From assembly GCF_000376425.1 (NCBI RefSeq), contig NZ_AQWL01000013.1:25447-89446 (forward strand): a DNA stretch of 64,000 bases, written 5' to 3'. The DNA is from Thiobacillus denitrificans DSM 12475. Its GTDB lineage: Bacteria; Pseudomonadota; Gammaproteobacteria; Burkholderiales; Thiobacillaceae. Below the pieces are notes generated by a model. It saw only the letters and a program-made list of their open reading frames with translations. It made no database searches and was not told the DNA's origin. Position 1 is the stretch's first letter; every line of letters begins with the position of its first letter. This document shows, in pieces, positions 55,371 through 63,297 of the stretch. A program made the translations under genes and the position numbers.

Positions 55371-57995
55371 CTATCGTTCATAGCCGCGCGGCTTAGGTGC
55401 GGGTGCGGGTGCGGGTGCGGGTGCGGGTGCGGGTTGCGGTGTGCGCTCCGGCGCCGGCGTCGCTGGTTGCTTGGGTGCCTTCGCCTTCTCGGCCTTCTCG
55501 CGCTCGCTGGTAATGAAGGCTTTGCCGCGGGCTTGTAGCTCGCCGAGCTCGGCGCGGCGGCGCTGCAATTCGTCGTTCATGGCCTTGCTGTCGAACTCGA
55601 CACGCAAGCCGGTTTTTAGCGCGGCCTCGATGACTTGCCGCTTGAATTTCTCGCTGCCCTCGATCTTCAAGCCCGGCCCGAATTTCTGGACGGCCAGGCG
55701 CAAGCCTGCCTCCACGGCTTGGCTGTTATTGACGGTGGCCACGGTCACGCGCTGGCCCGAGTCGATCACCAGCGCCCGGCGCTTGGCCTGGTCGGCGTAG
55801 TAGGTGACATTCCCGGCCCGGTCGATGGAATAGACCAAGTTGCGCGCCAGTTGCGCGACCTGATCGCTCTCGCGCTTGCGGCTGGTGCTGCCCTCGATGG
55901 TGTTGGCCTCGGCGACGGGTGCCGGTGTCGTATTAGCATCGCGTTGGCGGCGCAGCTCAGCCAAGGCGGCCTCATCTCCGTGGTTCGCACGGTCGGCCAG
56001 GAAGACGTGGTAACGCGCCTGGTAGGTGCGCATTCCGTATTTCTCCTTGAGATGCTGGTGTTCCTCTTTGATGGCTTCCCGCAAGGCCATGTCCTTGGTG
56101 ACGCGCTCCATACGGGCGATGGACAAGGTGGCTTTGCGCTCTGTCCCGCTCTTGCTGCGGTCGGCCTGCAAGGCGCGGCGCTCGGCCTGGTAGTCGTCGC
56201 GGATCGTGGCGCGGCGCTCACGCTCGCTCTGGCGTTGCGCGACCCATTCGATGGCCTTCTGCTTGGCCTGCGCGGGCTGCGCCTCGCGGAAGGCATGCCA
56301 AAGCTCCCGGCGCGGTGCTGGCCGAGCCTCGGCCAGCTCGCGGCCTTGCTGCGCGGCATACACCTGGCGCAAAATCGGCGCGGCCTCGGTGAATGAAAGG
56401 CGCACTTCTTGGGTGAGGAAGTCAGACACATTGAGATTGCGGGGGCCGGCCTTGATGCGGTCGCCGCCGTCCTTACCCTTCGTGACTTCGTACTTTTCAG
56501 GGATGACGCCGTGTGTCTTCGAGAGGTGCGCCAGTAGGCGGCTGGCGTCAAGCTCACGCTTGATCTGCGCGAACTCGGAAAGGTGCGCAGCCTTGGCCTC
56601 GGTCTTGCGCTCGCGCGCCTCGGCCAGTAGCTGGCCGGTCACGCTGTCGGCGTCTCGCCGGTCGCGCGGCTGCGGCACTGCCCGGCTTACTTGTTGATCT
56701 GCGCTTTGATCACGGCCAAGTCGTCGGCCAAGGGCTGCAACAGCGCGGCTAGCTCGTCGATCAGCGAGGTTTCGGCGGGCTTGTTCAGTGTCTCCAACAG
56801 CTCGGCCAGTTGATTGGATATTGCGGCCTGCTGCTCTGAGATTGTTAGCAATATGGGCAACAATTCGGCGGCTGTCGGTTCCTCGGTCGGCTGCATTTTC
56901 GCGTCCGCGAAAATCTCGGCGCTGCTCGTCGGTTCGGTCATGGTCGGTTTCCTTGCGGTGCTTGGTGTAAAAGGTCGCGGCCCGCTCATCCAGCATCGCG
57001 CGCTTGGCATCTCGATCGGCGCTGCGATAGCTCGCGTACAACTTGCGGTTGCCGCTGTTCATGTATTTCAGTTCGGCCGCCCGCACCTCGCGCCACTCCT
57101 GCAGGCGCTCAGCAATATCGGACGGACTCGGGCGGGGCGCTTTGGCTTCTTCGTACTTTGCCCGGATTTCAACGGCCAGCTTTTGCCGCTTTTCAGCGGC
57201 AGGCATCTCGATGAATTCACGGCTGAAAACATACTCTTTCAGATTCACGCCCTTGTTCGCGCCCTCTGGCATCACGTTGAGATATTCGCCAGCCTTGCCT
57301 GCGTTGCGGGTCTTGGTGTCGCCATGCTTGGCAACGATGGCCCGGAACTGGTCGTAGTCGGTAACACCCTTGTCCAGCACGCCGGACAAGATGCGCGCTT
57401 TCAGGTCATGGCTTGCGCCCTCGAAATAATCGCCCTTGTAGCGGGAAATAATCGCGCTCTCGTCGGTGAATTCAATGCGCCGGTTATCTTTTGGGCTGGC
57501 AAGTCCAAACTTCGCATTGATATGTTCCTGGAACGCTTCAAGAAACTTGGTTTGCTGGTCAACCTTGCCAAACGGGTTTAGATTCTTTCCGCTTAAAAGG
57601 TTGTATTCAGGAATGACAATATGAATATGCGGCTTGCGCTCGATCAGCTCTCCGGTTTTCTGATTGGTATAGCTCTTTAATTTTGGCAAGTGCGCTTCAG
57701 CATAGAAGTTATATTCATCGCCTTCATAGGCCGTCATGACGAACTTCTTAAAGTCGTCAGTGATTGCATGCAATTTGTCCCAGCCGATTTCGTCCTCTTT
57801 GAAAGCCAGCGTGATATGCAAATAACGCTCGCCCTCTTTTTCCATGCCTTTGATAATCGTATCGGTCAACTCTAAATCGCCGTCAAGGATTACCCGCTCA
57901 TCCAGCTCGTCACGGGTAAATTCCCGGCCAGCCTTTTGACCATTCGCTAAGTATTCGGCTATGCCTTCGCTGCCACCCGTGATCCTAACCAGCAT
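55371..57995 (-). CDS. Conjugative relaxase with C-terminal LPD7 domain
   Basis: An 874-residue relaxase that would nick oriT and lead the strand into the recipient. The N-terminal nuclease has the metal-binding HIH of KPHIHIVIPEYN (residues 123-125), with His102 in AEAHLPKL and Tyr15 as candidate nucleophile. An Arg/Ala/Asp-rich linker (about 350-470) coincides with a nested gene. The C-terminus has an LPD7-like block (VEAGLRLAVQKFGPGLKIEGSEKFKRQVIEAALKTGLRVEF) and a Pro-Ala repeat. It overlaps the accessory gene by 11 bases. Confidence 0.9.
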   Translation of the reverse strand: MLVRITGGSEGIAEYLANGQKAGREFTRDELDERVILDGDLELTDTIIKGMEKEGERYLHITLAFKEDEIGWDKLHAITDDFKKFVMTAYEGDEYNFYAEAHLPKLKSYTNQKTGELIERKPHIHIVIPEYNLLSGKNLNPFGKVDQQTKFLEAFQEHINAKFGLASPKDNRRIEFTDESAIISRYKGDYFEGASHDLKARILSGVLDKGVTDYDQFRAIVAKHGDTKTRNAGKAGEYLNVMPEGANKGVNLKEYVFSREFIEMPAAEKRQKLAVEIRAKYEEAKAPRPSPSDIAERLQEWREVRAAELKYMNSGNRKLYASYRSADRDAKRAMLDERAATFYTKHRKETDHDRTDEQRRDFRGRENAADRGTDSRRIVAHIANNLRAAGRNIQSTGRAVGDTEQARRNLADRRASRAVAALGRRLGRDQSADQQVSRAVPQPRDRRDADSVTGQLLAEARERKTEAKAAHLSEFAQIKRELDASRLLAHLSKTHGVIPEKYEVTKGKDGGDRIKAGPRNLNVSDFLTQEVRLSFTEAAPILRQVYAAQQGRELAEARPAPRRELWHAFREAQPAQAKQKAIEWVAQRQSERERRATIRDDYQAERRALQADRSKSGTERKATLSIARMERVTKDMALREAIKEEHQHLKEKYGMRTYQARYHVFLADRANHGDEAALAELRRQRDANTTPAPVAEANTIEGSTSRKRESDQVAQLARNLVYSIDRAGNVTYYADQAKRRALVIDSGQRVTVATVNNSQAVEAGLRLAVQKFGPGLKIEGSEKFKRQVIEAALKTGLRVEFDSKAMNDELQRRRAELGELQARGKAFITSEREKAEKAKAPKQPATPAPERTPQPAPAPAPAPAPAPKPRGYER
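55396..55431. repeat. Six-copy GGTGCG hexanucleotide repeat
   Basis: Six tandem GGTGCG units encode the Pro-Ala repeat near the relaxase C-terminus. Changes in copy number would keep the frame and only change the length of the tail. Confidence 0.9.
56687..56941 (-). CDS. Gene nested in another frame of the relaxase gene
   Basis: An 84-residue acidic, helical protein starting at the ATG at 56941 after a good AAGGA site (MTEPTSSAEIFADAKMQPTEEPTAAELLPILLTI...LAELLETLNKPAETSLIDELAALLQPLADDLAVIKAQINK). It lies wholly inside the relaxase gene in a different frame, where the relaxase reads as a low-complexity linker. The arrangement recalls mobB inside mobA of RSF1010. The heptad-like Leu/Ile pattern suggests a coiled coil. 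The function is unknown, and overlap with a real gene lowers certainty. Confidence 0.5.
   Translation of the reverse strand: MTEPTSSAEIFADAKMQPTEEPTAAELLPILLTISEQQAAISNQLAELLETLNKPAETSLIDELAALLQPLADDLAVIKAQINK
56896..56913. repeat. Palindrome copy d, inside the relaxase and nested gene
   Basis: Arms TTTTCGCG and CGCGAAAA around TC. The nested frame reads IFADAK and the relaxase frame reads DFRGREN across it, both open. Confidence 0.9.
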
Positions 57996-58350
57996 CTTTG
58001 ATTGCAGCTTTCATGTAATGCGCCAGGCCATGAAGATCGGCCAAGATACGGGAATAGGTGTCTTCTGAGACAACCCCAGCCAAGTGATCGGCGTTGGCCC
58101 GGTAGGCTAGCTGGTTAATGTTGTTGCTAGCCTTGTTGAACAGGTACAGCAGGCGGCCCCACTCCGGGCTAGCCTTCGGGCGGGCGACGATCTGCGTCCG
58201 GTTGGTCAAGACCGCTTCGCGGAAAAACTTGGATGGCGTCAGGCCAGACGCCTTGACCTTCGCCTGATAGGCGGCATGGTCAGCGTCGGTCAGTCGGAAG
58301 CTAACCGGCCTGGTTAGCTTCTGCGCGTCGTCCTTGGTCTTACTGATCAT
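57985..58350 (-). CDS. MobC/TraJ-like relaxosome accessory protein
   Basis: A 121-residue protein started at the ATG at 58350, which follows GGAG. The N-terminal LTRPVSFRLTDADHAAYQAKVKASGLTPSKFFREAVL is a ribbon-helix-helix fold. The C-terminal LLYLFNKASNNINQLAYRANADHLAG is the NNxNQLA block of MobC-type accessory factors. It would bind beside oriT and help the relaxase open the strand. It overlaps the relaxase start by 11 bases. Confidence 0.85.
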   Translation of the reverse strand: MISKTKDDAQKLTRPVSFRLTDADHAAYQAKVKASGLTPSKFFREAVLTNRTQIVARPKASPEWGRLLYLFNKASNNINQLAYRANADHLAGVVSEDTYSRILADLHGLAHYMKAAIKDAG

Positions 58351-58410
58351 GCACCGGCTCCGTAGGTGGCGCGGCTTGTAGCCGCTGTCTGGCGCGTCAG
58401 CGCCGGGTTT

Positions 58411-58480
58411 CAAAGGGACACCCTTTGGCACGGGATATTTTGCAGCCCGCGTAGCGGGATGTAAACATATCCGACGTGCC
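58411..58480 (-). other. Candidate origin of transfer (oriT)
   Basis: Three nested palindromes lie just upstream of the mobilisation genes. They are CAAAGGG-ACA-CCCTTTG (58411-58427), the hairpin CCCGC-GTA-GCGGG (58446-58458), and an outer imperfect inverted repeat GGCACG-GGATAT (58427-58438) against ATATCC-GA-CGTGCC (58467-58480). A hairpin followed at nine bases by TATCC resembles the RP4 layout, where the nic core is TATCCTG. Strand and exact nic position are inferred. Confidence 0.6.
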
Positions 58481-58508
58481 TAGACGATATCAACAAATCG
58501 ATTTCCAA

Positions 58509-58590
58509 TGTTGTTTATAGTTTTTTTTAGTTGCTTATTGTTGTTTATGACGCGCATATGGTTAATTGTTTGTTGTGTATGGTTGTTTAT
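58509..58590 (+). repeat. Helically phased TGTTGTTTAT direct repeats upstream of stbA
   Basis: TGTTGTTTAT occurs at 58509 and 58539, with near copies at 58529 (AGTTGCTTAT), 58571 (TGTTGTGTAT) and 58581 (GGTTGTTTAT). Starts are separated by close to whole helical turns. In R388, StbA binds direct repeats between oriT and its own gene; these could be the equivalent sites. Confidence 0.6.
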
Positions 58591-58649
58591 TGTTGTTGCT
58601 CGCGGGGGCGGTAGTTAAGATGTGCATGGTTCACCACAGGGGCCATGAA

Positions 58650-59030
58650 ATGGACATAGAAGAGTTTGAAAAGCAGCAACAGCCACGAGCGAAACGCTCG
58701 CGGCTCATACCCTTCCAGGCGCAGATTTTTGAGTTAAAGACCAAGGGCTATGCCAACTGGCAGGTATGCGAATGGCTCGCGGCCAACGGTTTGAAAGTCT
58801 CGCAGGAAGGATTAAGGAAGTTCATCAAAAGCCGCGAAGGTCACCCCTCTCCGGCCTCGATGCCAAACGCCAACAAAGCCCCGGCAGATGCTGCGCAACA
58901 AAATGAAGAAACCGACCAAACCGAGGGCTTGAAAGGACTGGACAAGAAACAGCGCCGCGAAAAAATCGCCGATCAGTACATCAAACCCGAATTCACCAAT
59001 CCGCTTTTAAAACGTCTGAAAAAGGAGTGA
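58650..59030 (+). CDS. StbA-like DNA-binding protein
   Basis: A 126-residue protein started at the ATG at 58650 (MDIEEFEKQQQPRAKRSRLIPF) after CAGGGG. The N-terminal 70 residues form a helix-turn-helix (FELKTKGYANWQVCEWLAANGLKVSQEGLRKFIKSREG). The C-terminal part is charged and flexible. It is the first gene of an stbABC-type operon, divergent from the relaxase unit across oriT, as in R388. StbA of R388 controls plasmid position and conjugation; equivalence is inferred from position and fold. Confidence 0.75.
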   Translation: MDIEEFEKQQQPRAKRSRLIPFQAQIFELKTKGYANWQVCEWLAANGLKVSQEGLRKFIKSREGHPSPASMPNANKAPADAAQQNEETDQTEGLKGLDKKQRREKIADQYIKPEFTNPLLKRLKKE

Positions 59031-59035
59031 AGAAA

Positions 59036-59731
59036 ATGAAAGTCGCCGTTATCAACTTCTCCGGCAACGTAGGTAAATCAACGGTTGCCCGCCATTTGTT
59101 GCTCCCAAGGATGAACAACGCAACGGTTATTCCAGTTGAGTCGATCAACTCCGATGGAACGCAGGATGAAGCCATCAAGGGTAAGCAATTCGGCGAGCTG
59201 CAAGAAGCACTCATGCTGGTCGATGATGCCGTGGTCGATGTGGGCGCGTCGAACGTCGAGGACTTCGTAAATCTCATGAAGCAATACAAAGGCAGTCATG
59301 AGGACTTCGATTATTTCGTGATTCCGACAGTTCCGAAAAACAAGCAAATGCGCGACACGATCAGCACGATTGATGCCTTGGCAGATATAGGCGTCCCGGC
59401 GAAGAAAATCCGTCTGGTCTTCAACATGGTTGAAATTGACGATGTACCGGAACGTGTCTTTGCTGGCCTGTTTGAATACCACGGCGTAGCCAAGACTTTC
59501 ACCCTGCGCCCGGAAGCCGTTATTCATGTCAATGACATTTACGGAAAGATCAAAGGCGCTGAACAAGGCATTAGAGACATTCTCAACGATCCGACCGACT
59601 ACAAGGCAAAGATCAAGACGGCGAAGGACTCCGACGAGAAATTGCACTGCGCCCAAATGGTCGGCATCAAGCGCCTGGCGGCGGGTGTCACGGACGAGCT
59701 GGATGCAGTTTTTAAAACGCTTATCAAGTAA
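59036..59731 (+). CDS. StbB-like ParA-type ATPase
   Basis: A 231-residue P-loop ATPase. The ATG at 59036 follows AAGGAG and starts KVAVINFSGNVGKST, a deviant Walker A like StbB of R388. A GTG at 59027 is less likely. It has VDVGAS as Walker B and a helical C-terminus. In R388, StbB opposes StbA so that the plasmid is free to transfer. It follows stbA by five bases. Confidence 0.8.
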   Translation: MKVAVINFSGNVGKSTVARHLLLPRMNNATVIPVESINSDGTQDEAIKGKQFGELQEALMLVDDAVVDVGASNVEDFVNLMKQYKGSHEDFDYFVIPTVPKNKQMRDTISTIDALADIGVPAKKIRLVFNMVEIDDVPERVFAGLFEYHGVAKTFTLRPEAVIHVNDIYGKIKGAEQGIRDILNDPTDYKAKIKTAKDSDEKLHCAQMVGIKRLAAGVTDELDAVFKTLIK

Positions 59732-59745
59732 GCGAAGGGGAAAGC

Positions 59746-60321
59746 ATGGCGGCAGAGCCTACGGCGCGTGATGCGTTGATCGCGGAAATGCTCGGTGATA
59801 TTGGCCGGTTGCATGATTCCGTCGAATCGCTAAAAAACGTTCTCCCTGGTCAAACGGAAGAAGTCGAGGCCAAGATTACCGGCCTTATCGGTCTTCTCTC
59901 GAAAGCCGGTGACGCCTACCGGGGACAGCTCGAAACATACACCAACGGCCAGGCCGACAAGGTACGGGCGCAAATGGAAAAGGACGCGCAAGCGGCCAAG
60001 GCCCGGTTTGATCGGGATTCAAGCGATGCCATCCAGGCGACACTGACTGAGGTCGAGCGCACCGTAAGAAACACGGTGCAAAACGAGATCGCAGCGCCAG
60101 TGCAAAGAGCTCTGCGCGCACAGCAACAAAGCATCTGGCAAACCCTCGGCCTATGCGTGATGTGTGGATTTATAGGCGGCATGGCGGTAGTGGCAGGCAA
60201 TGTGTGGCTTTACGACAAGGACGAAGCAGCCTTTTCGGCATTAGGCAAATCCGTAGCGGCGGCTTGGGACAAATTGGACGGCAAAGCCAAAGCAACGATT
60301 AATGCCGAAAGAAGGTCATAA
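59746..60321 (+). CDS. StbC-like coiled-coil membrane protein
   Basis: A 191-residue protein with a long charged coiled coil (about 20-120) and one membrane helix near residues 132-156 (LGLCVMCGFIGGMAVVAGNVWLY). The C-terminal 30 residues are soluble. It is third in the operon, 14 bases after the ATPase, in the StbC position. The function is unknown even in R388. The helix could anchor a StbB filament or the T4SS (inference). Confidence 0.65.
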   Translation: MAAEPTARDALIAEMLGDIGRLHDSVESLKNVLPGQTEEVEAKITGLIGLLSKAGDAYRGQLETYTNGQADKVRAQMEKDAQAAKARFDRDSSDAIQATLTEVERTVRNTVQNEIAAPVQRALRAQQQSIWQTLGLCVMCGFIGGMAVVAGNVWLYDKDEAAFSALGKSVAAAWDKLDGKAKATINAERRS

Positions 60322-60435
60322 ACCAATGACAAGCGAAACAACTTGACAATATAAATAAATTATGCTGTTCGCTTGCCGATATGCTCAAATTGATGTAACT
60401 AGAATCCAAATCGGGTAGCAATTGCGAAAGGAAAC

Positions 60436-60762
60436 ATGATGAAAAAACCGACTTTGATGCATATCGCGCAAGCGGCAACGGCCATTGCTTTTATGGTGCT
60501 AATTGCCGGCCAGTGGGCACTGGTTACCGGCCCGCTAGAAAGCCTGGCGGAATATGGCCAGACTCTTGCAGAAAACGGCAACATGACCGAATTTTTCGGG
60601 TTCTTCGTAATGAAGGTTCTGATTGATTCGGCGCTTGTGTTGGTCTTTGGCGGTATCGGTATCTGCGTCATTGCCTCTTACCTCGCCTTCGAGCGGATGC
60701 AACAGCGCCAATCGGAAGGGCAAGCCATAACCACGATTGAACACGGAGAGCAGATTCCATGA
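60436..60762 (+). CDS. Small membrane protein at the start of the T4SS genes
   Basis: A 108-residue protein with two membrane helices (AQAATAIAFMVLIAGQWALV and VLIDSALVLVFGGIGICVIASYLAF) and a polar tail. AAAGGAAA precedes the ATG. TTGACA at 60343-60348 lies upstream in an AT-rich stretch and may be part of the promoter, though no well-spaced -10 was found. Its stop overlaps the next start by four bases. No family was recognised. Confidence 0.65.
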   Translation: MMKKPTLMHIAQAATAIAFMVLIAGQWALVTGPLESLAEYGQTLAENGNMTEFFGFFVMKVLIDSALVLVFGGIGICVIASYLAFERMQQRQSEGQAITTIEHGEQIP

Positions 60763-60959
60763 AAAAACCCATTTTTATGGTTTGCCTTTTTGCCTTGGCG
60801 TTCAACTTGACGGGCTGCAACGAAGAAAGCGAATTGGACAAGGCCGTCAAGGAAGGCAAGGAAATGAACCGTAAAACCTCCGGCGTAGATCGTGAGGTTC
60901 CCCGAGTAATTTTGACGCCCAACAAACCCCAACAGAAGAACGACACCGGGGAGAAATGA
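60759..60959 (+). CDS. VirB7/entry-exclusion-type lipoprotein
   Basis: A 66-residue lipoprotein with the lipobox LTGC (KPIFMVCLFALAFNLTGCNEESELDK). The mature part is short, charged and ends in a proline-rich tail. Small lipoproteins beside virB5/virB6 are usually VirB7 or the exclusion protein EexN; length and lack of aromatic residues do not decide. It overlaps its neighbours by four bases on each side. Confidence 0.7.
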   Translation: MKKPIFMVCLFALAFNLTGCNEESELDKAVKEGKEMNRKTSGVDREVPRVILTPNKPQQKNDTGEK

Positions 60960-62005
60960 TGGCCAACACTTACACCTTCCAAGACGCATTCCAGTATGTC
61001 GATGCGGCTGTATCAAACTATGTCACGTCCGGCGCGGCCAATGCAGCGGGAGCCCTTACAGGCTTTGCGACCACACTAGCGATAGTTTACGTAACGCTTT
61101 GGGGTTGGTCGATGATGCGCGGACTGATTCAAGAACCAGTCATGGACGCGCTATCGCGCATGCTTAAAATCGCCACCATTTTTGTATTGGCGACCAGCTC
61201 AGCTCTATACGCCGCCTACGTGTCCGATTTCCTTTATGACTGGCCAACGGCCTTGGCCGGTGTCATGCAGGGCGGAACCGCCCAAAATTCGGCGCAGCTA
61301 CTCGACCAAATGCTAGAGAAGGGCAACACGCTTGGCAGTCAAGCGCTTGAGGATGGCGGTTGGACCAACATAAATAGCACAATTATTGGGCTCGTCATTT
61401 ATACGGTCACATGGGTAATCACAGCAATTACAGGCTTCGTGATCATCATGGCGAAATACGCACTCGCAATTCTGCTGGCTATCGGCCCAGTTTTCATCTT
61501 GAGCATCATGTTTGAACCGACGCGCCAATGGTTCGATAAATGGCTAGGTGCAGTGGTCACGGCGGGCCTAACCATCGTCATGGTGGTGATGGCGGCGGCG
61601 CTCATGTTTGCTCTGCTAAATGCTACTTACGATGCCATCCAACTTGATACCAACGCCAATGCGGGCATTAGCGCCATGAGCACCATTGGCCCCTTGGTGG
61701 TGTACGGCATCATTAGTGTGTTCACCATCCTCGGCATGCCGACACTAGCCGGAAGCATTGGGGGCGCTTTCGCGCTAGCCAATGCCTCAGCCCTTGGCTG
61801 GTCATACAACAAGATCAGGGATACAACCCCGGCAGCACTCCGCATGGGCAAGCGCGCAGGGCAGGCCGGTTATCGCGGGTTGCGTGGTGCTGCCGGTCAG
61901 TTCGGCAAAGGGTCGGGAGGGGGTAGCGTGCAGCGCGCAGGCGCCCCAATGGCCGTCTATCGAAAAATCACCTCAAGTTCAACCCGCCGAGCAAGGGCCT
62001 CCTGA
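60956..62005 (+). CDS. virB6: VirB6/TrbL-family T4SS inner membrane protein
   Basis: A 349-residue polytopic protein. At least six hydrophobic helices are visible, including FATTLAIVYVTLWGWSMM, ITAITGFVIIMAKYALAILLAIGPVFILSIMFEP and TAGLTIVMVVMAAALMFALLN. The PVFILSIMFEPTRQWFDKWL block is typical of VirB6. The C-terminal 70 residues are glycine- and arginine-rich and cytoplasmic. GGGGAG precedes the paired ATGATG start. VirB6 forms part of the inner membrane channel. Confidence 0.88.
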   Translation: MMANTYTFQDAFQYVDAAVSNYVTSGAANAAGALTGFATTLAIVYVTLWGWSMMRGLIQEPVMDALSRMLKIATIFVLATSSALYAAYVSDFLYDWPTALAGVMQGGTAQNSAQLLDQMLEKGNTLGSQALEDGGWTNINSTIIGLVIYTVTWVITAITGFVIIMAKYALAILLAIGPVFILSIMFEPTRQWFDKWLGAVVTAGLTIVMVVMAAALMFALLNATYDAIQLDTNANAGISAMSTIGPLVVYGIISVFTILGMPTLAGSIGGAFALANASALGWSYNKIRDTTPAALRMGKRAGQAGYRGLRGAAGQFGKGSGGGSVQRAGAPMAVYRKITSSSTRRARAS

Positions 62006-62042
62006 TTTCAAACTCTCAACTTTACTTTCAAGGGTAGCTACC

Positions 62043-62753
62043 ATGAAAAAAATTCTTCGTACCCTCGCCTTGGCAACAGGGCTGTTCTGCGGCGGCCAGG
62101 CGTTCGCCGGCATCCCTGTTATTGACGCCTCCAACCTGGCGCAACAAATTCAGCAAGTCGCCTCCTGGGTGCAGCAGTACCAGCAAATGACGCAGCAACT
62201 CCAGCAGCTGCAACAGCAAATTGATAGCGTCACTGGTTCGCGCGGCTTCTCGGCGGTGCTCAACAGCGCGACATACCAACAGGCGCGGCGCATGTTGCCG
62301 CAAGACGCCCAAACGCTACTCAACCTCGCTAACGGCGGCTCCTATGGCAACCTCGCCAACTCGATCAACGGCATCAAGCAAGCAACATCCACGCTGTCGG
62401 CTTCCGACTTCGGTAGTCAGCTCGCCTCAGATCAATGGTTCGCTGACCTGAGCCGCGCGGCGAGCAACAAGGCATTAAGCCAGGAGGCCTATAACTCTGC
62501 GCAACAGCGGCTTTCCAATCTTGAGGATCTGATGGCGCAAATCAGCGCTACCCAAGACCCCAAGGCCATAGCTGAACTTCAAGGACGTATCCAGGTTGAG
62601 CAAGGCCTGATACAGAACGAACAGGCCAAAATTCAGGCAATGGCCATGCTTGTCAGTGCCGAACGGCAAATCAGCGAAATGCAGGCGCGTGATAATCACA
62701 TCCGCGCTGCAGGAACAAATCGCACCGTGCCGCGCGTCCAAATCACGCCTTAA
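62043..62753 (+). CDS. virB5: VirB5/TrwJ-family T4SS pilus-tip protein
   Basis: A 236-residue secreted protein. The signal peptide (KKILRTLALATGLFCGGQAFAG) is followed by a Gln-rich helical stretch (QQIQQVASWVQQYQQMTQQLQQLQQQ) and an all-helical body ending in a basic TNRTVPRVQITP. This is the VirB5 minor pilin form. It lies after virB6, the reverse of the usual virB5-virB6 order, and no further T4SS gene follows in the window. Confidence 0.85.
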   Translation: MKKILRTLALATGLFCGGQAFAGIPVIDASNLAQQIQQVASWVQQYQQMTQQLQQLQQQIDSVTGSRGFSAVLNSATYQQARRMLPQDAQTLLNLANGGSYGNLANSINGIKQATSTLSASDFGSQLASDQWFADLSRAASNKALSQEAYNSAQQRLSNLEDLMAQISATQDPKAIAELQGRIQVEQGLIQNEQAKIQAMAMLVSAERQISEMQARDNHIRAAGTNRTVPRVQITP

Positions 62754-62813
62754 GCAATCAACTTTTTACCGTGTGAGAGTGCAGTGACCTATCAAAGCTG
62801 AAAGCCCCCGTTA

Positions 62814-62831
62814 TTTTCGCGTGCGCGAAAA
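62814..62831. repeat. Palindrome copy e (TTTTCGCG-TG-CGCGAAAA)
   Basis: Perfect arms around TG. It is intergenic, two bases from the stop of the minus-strand membrane protein gene and 60 bases after virB5. Confidence 0.9.
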
Positions 62832-62833
62832 TC

Positions 62834-63103
62834 TCAAAGGCCGATAACAACATCCTCGGAAGCCAGGGCCATCAAGATCGAATCATAGAGCCTGGCAAGC
62901 GCAAATGCGGCGAAACTCAAACCCCCGAAGGCCCACACAATGGGCCGGTGCGCTGATGCAGCGTCGATGAATACAACGCCAGCAAGGAAGGCCAGCAGTG
63001 CTGGGGCGAAAACGAGGTTACACAACCCAACGATAGGCTGGCGCAGCCAGTACAAGATAAGGAACAGAGGCAGGCGTAGCAAGCGCCACAGCCAGCCCAA
63101 CAC
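62834..63103 (-). CDS. Small hydrophobic membrane protein, hypothetical
   Basis: An 89-residue protein from a GTG start. Two or three membrane helices are visible (LRLPLFLILYWL, LVFAPALLAFLAGVVFI, IVWAFGGLSFAAFALARLYD). It runs opposite to the T4SS genes. No family was recognised, and the ribosome site is weak, so it may not be expressed. Confidence 0.5.
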   Translation of the reverse strand: MLGWLWRLLRLPLFLILYWLRQPIVGLCNLVFAPALLAFLAGVVFIDAASAHRPIVWAFGGLSFAAFALARLYDSILMALASEDVVIGL

Positions 63104-63297
63104 GCCAAGCAGTGTAAGTGCGCGTCGGTCCTATCGAGGCCTTGAAGCTGAGGCGTCGAACTCGGCAAGTTGCGGCATTTCTGGCCGCCTAGAAAATCTG
63201 ATTACGTTGCGCATGAGCCATTCCTTTCGCTGTTGCACTACCCCCCATTAAGACCCCTACCCCCGCACCTGGCACAAGCCAGATCCTGCCTTTGACT

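Noticed and set aside
58566-58649. N-terminal hydrophobic extension of the StbA-like protein from an upstream start
   Set aside because: The extension lies over the repeats and lacks a ribosome site; the ATG at 58650 has one and matches a soluble DNA-binding start.
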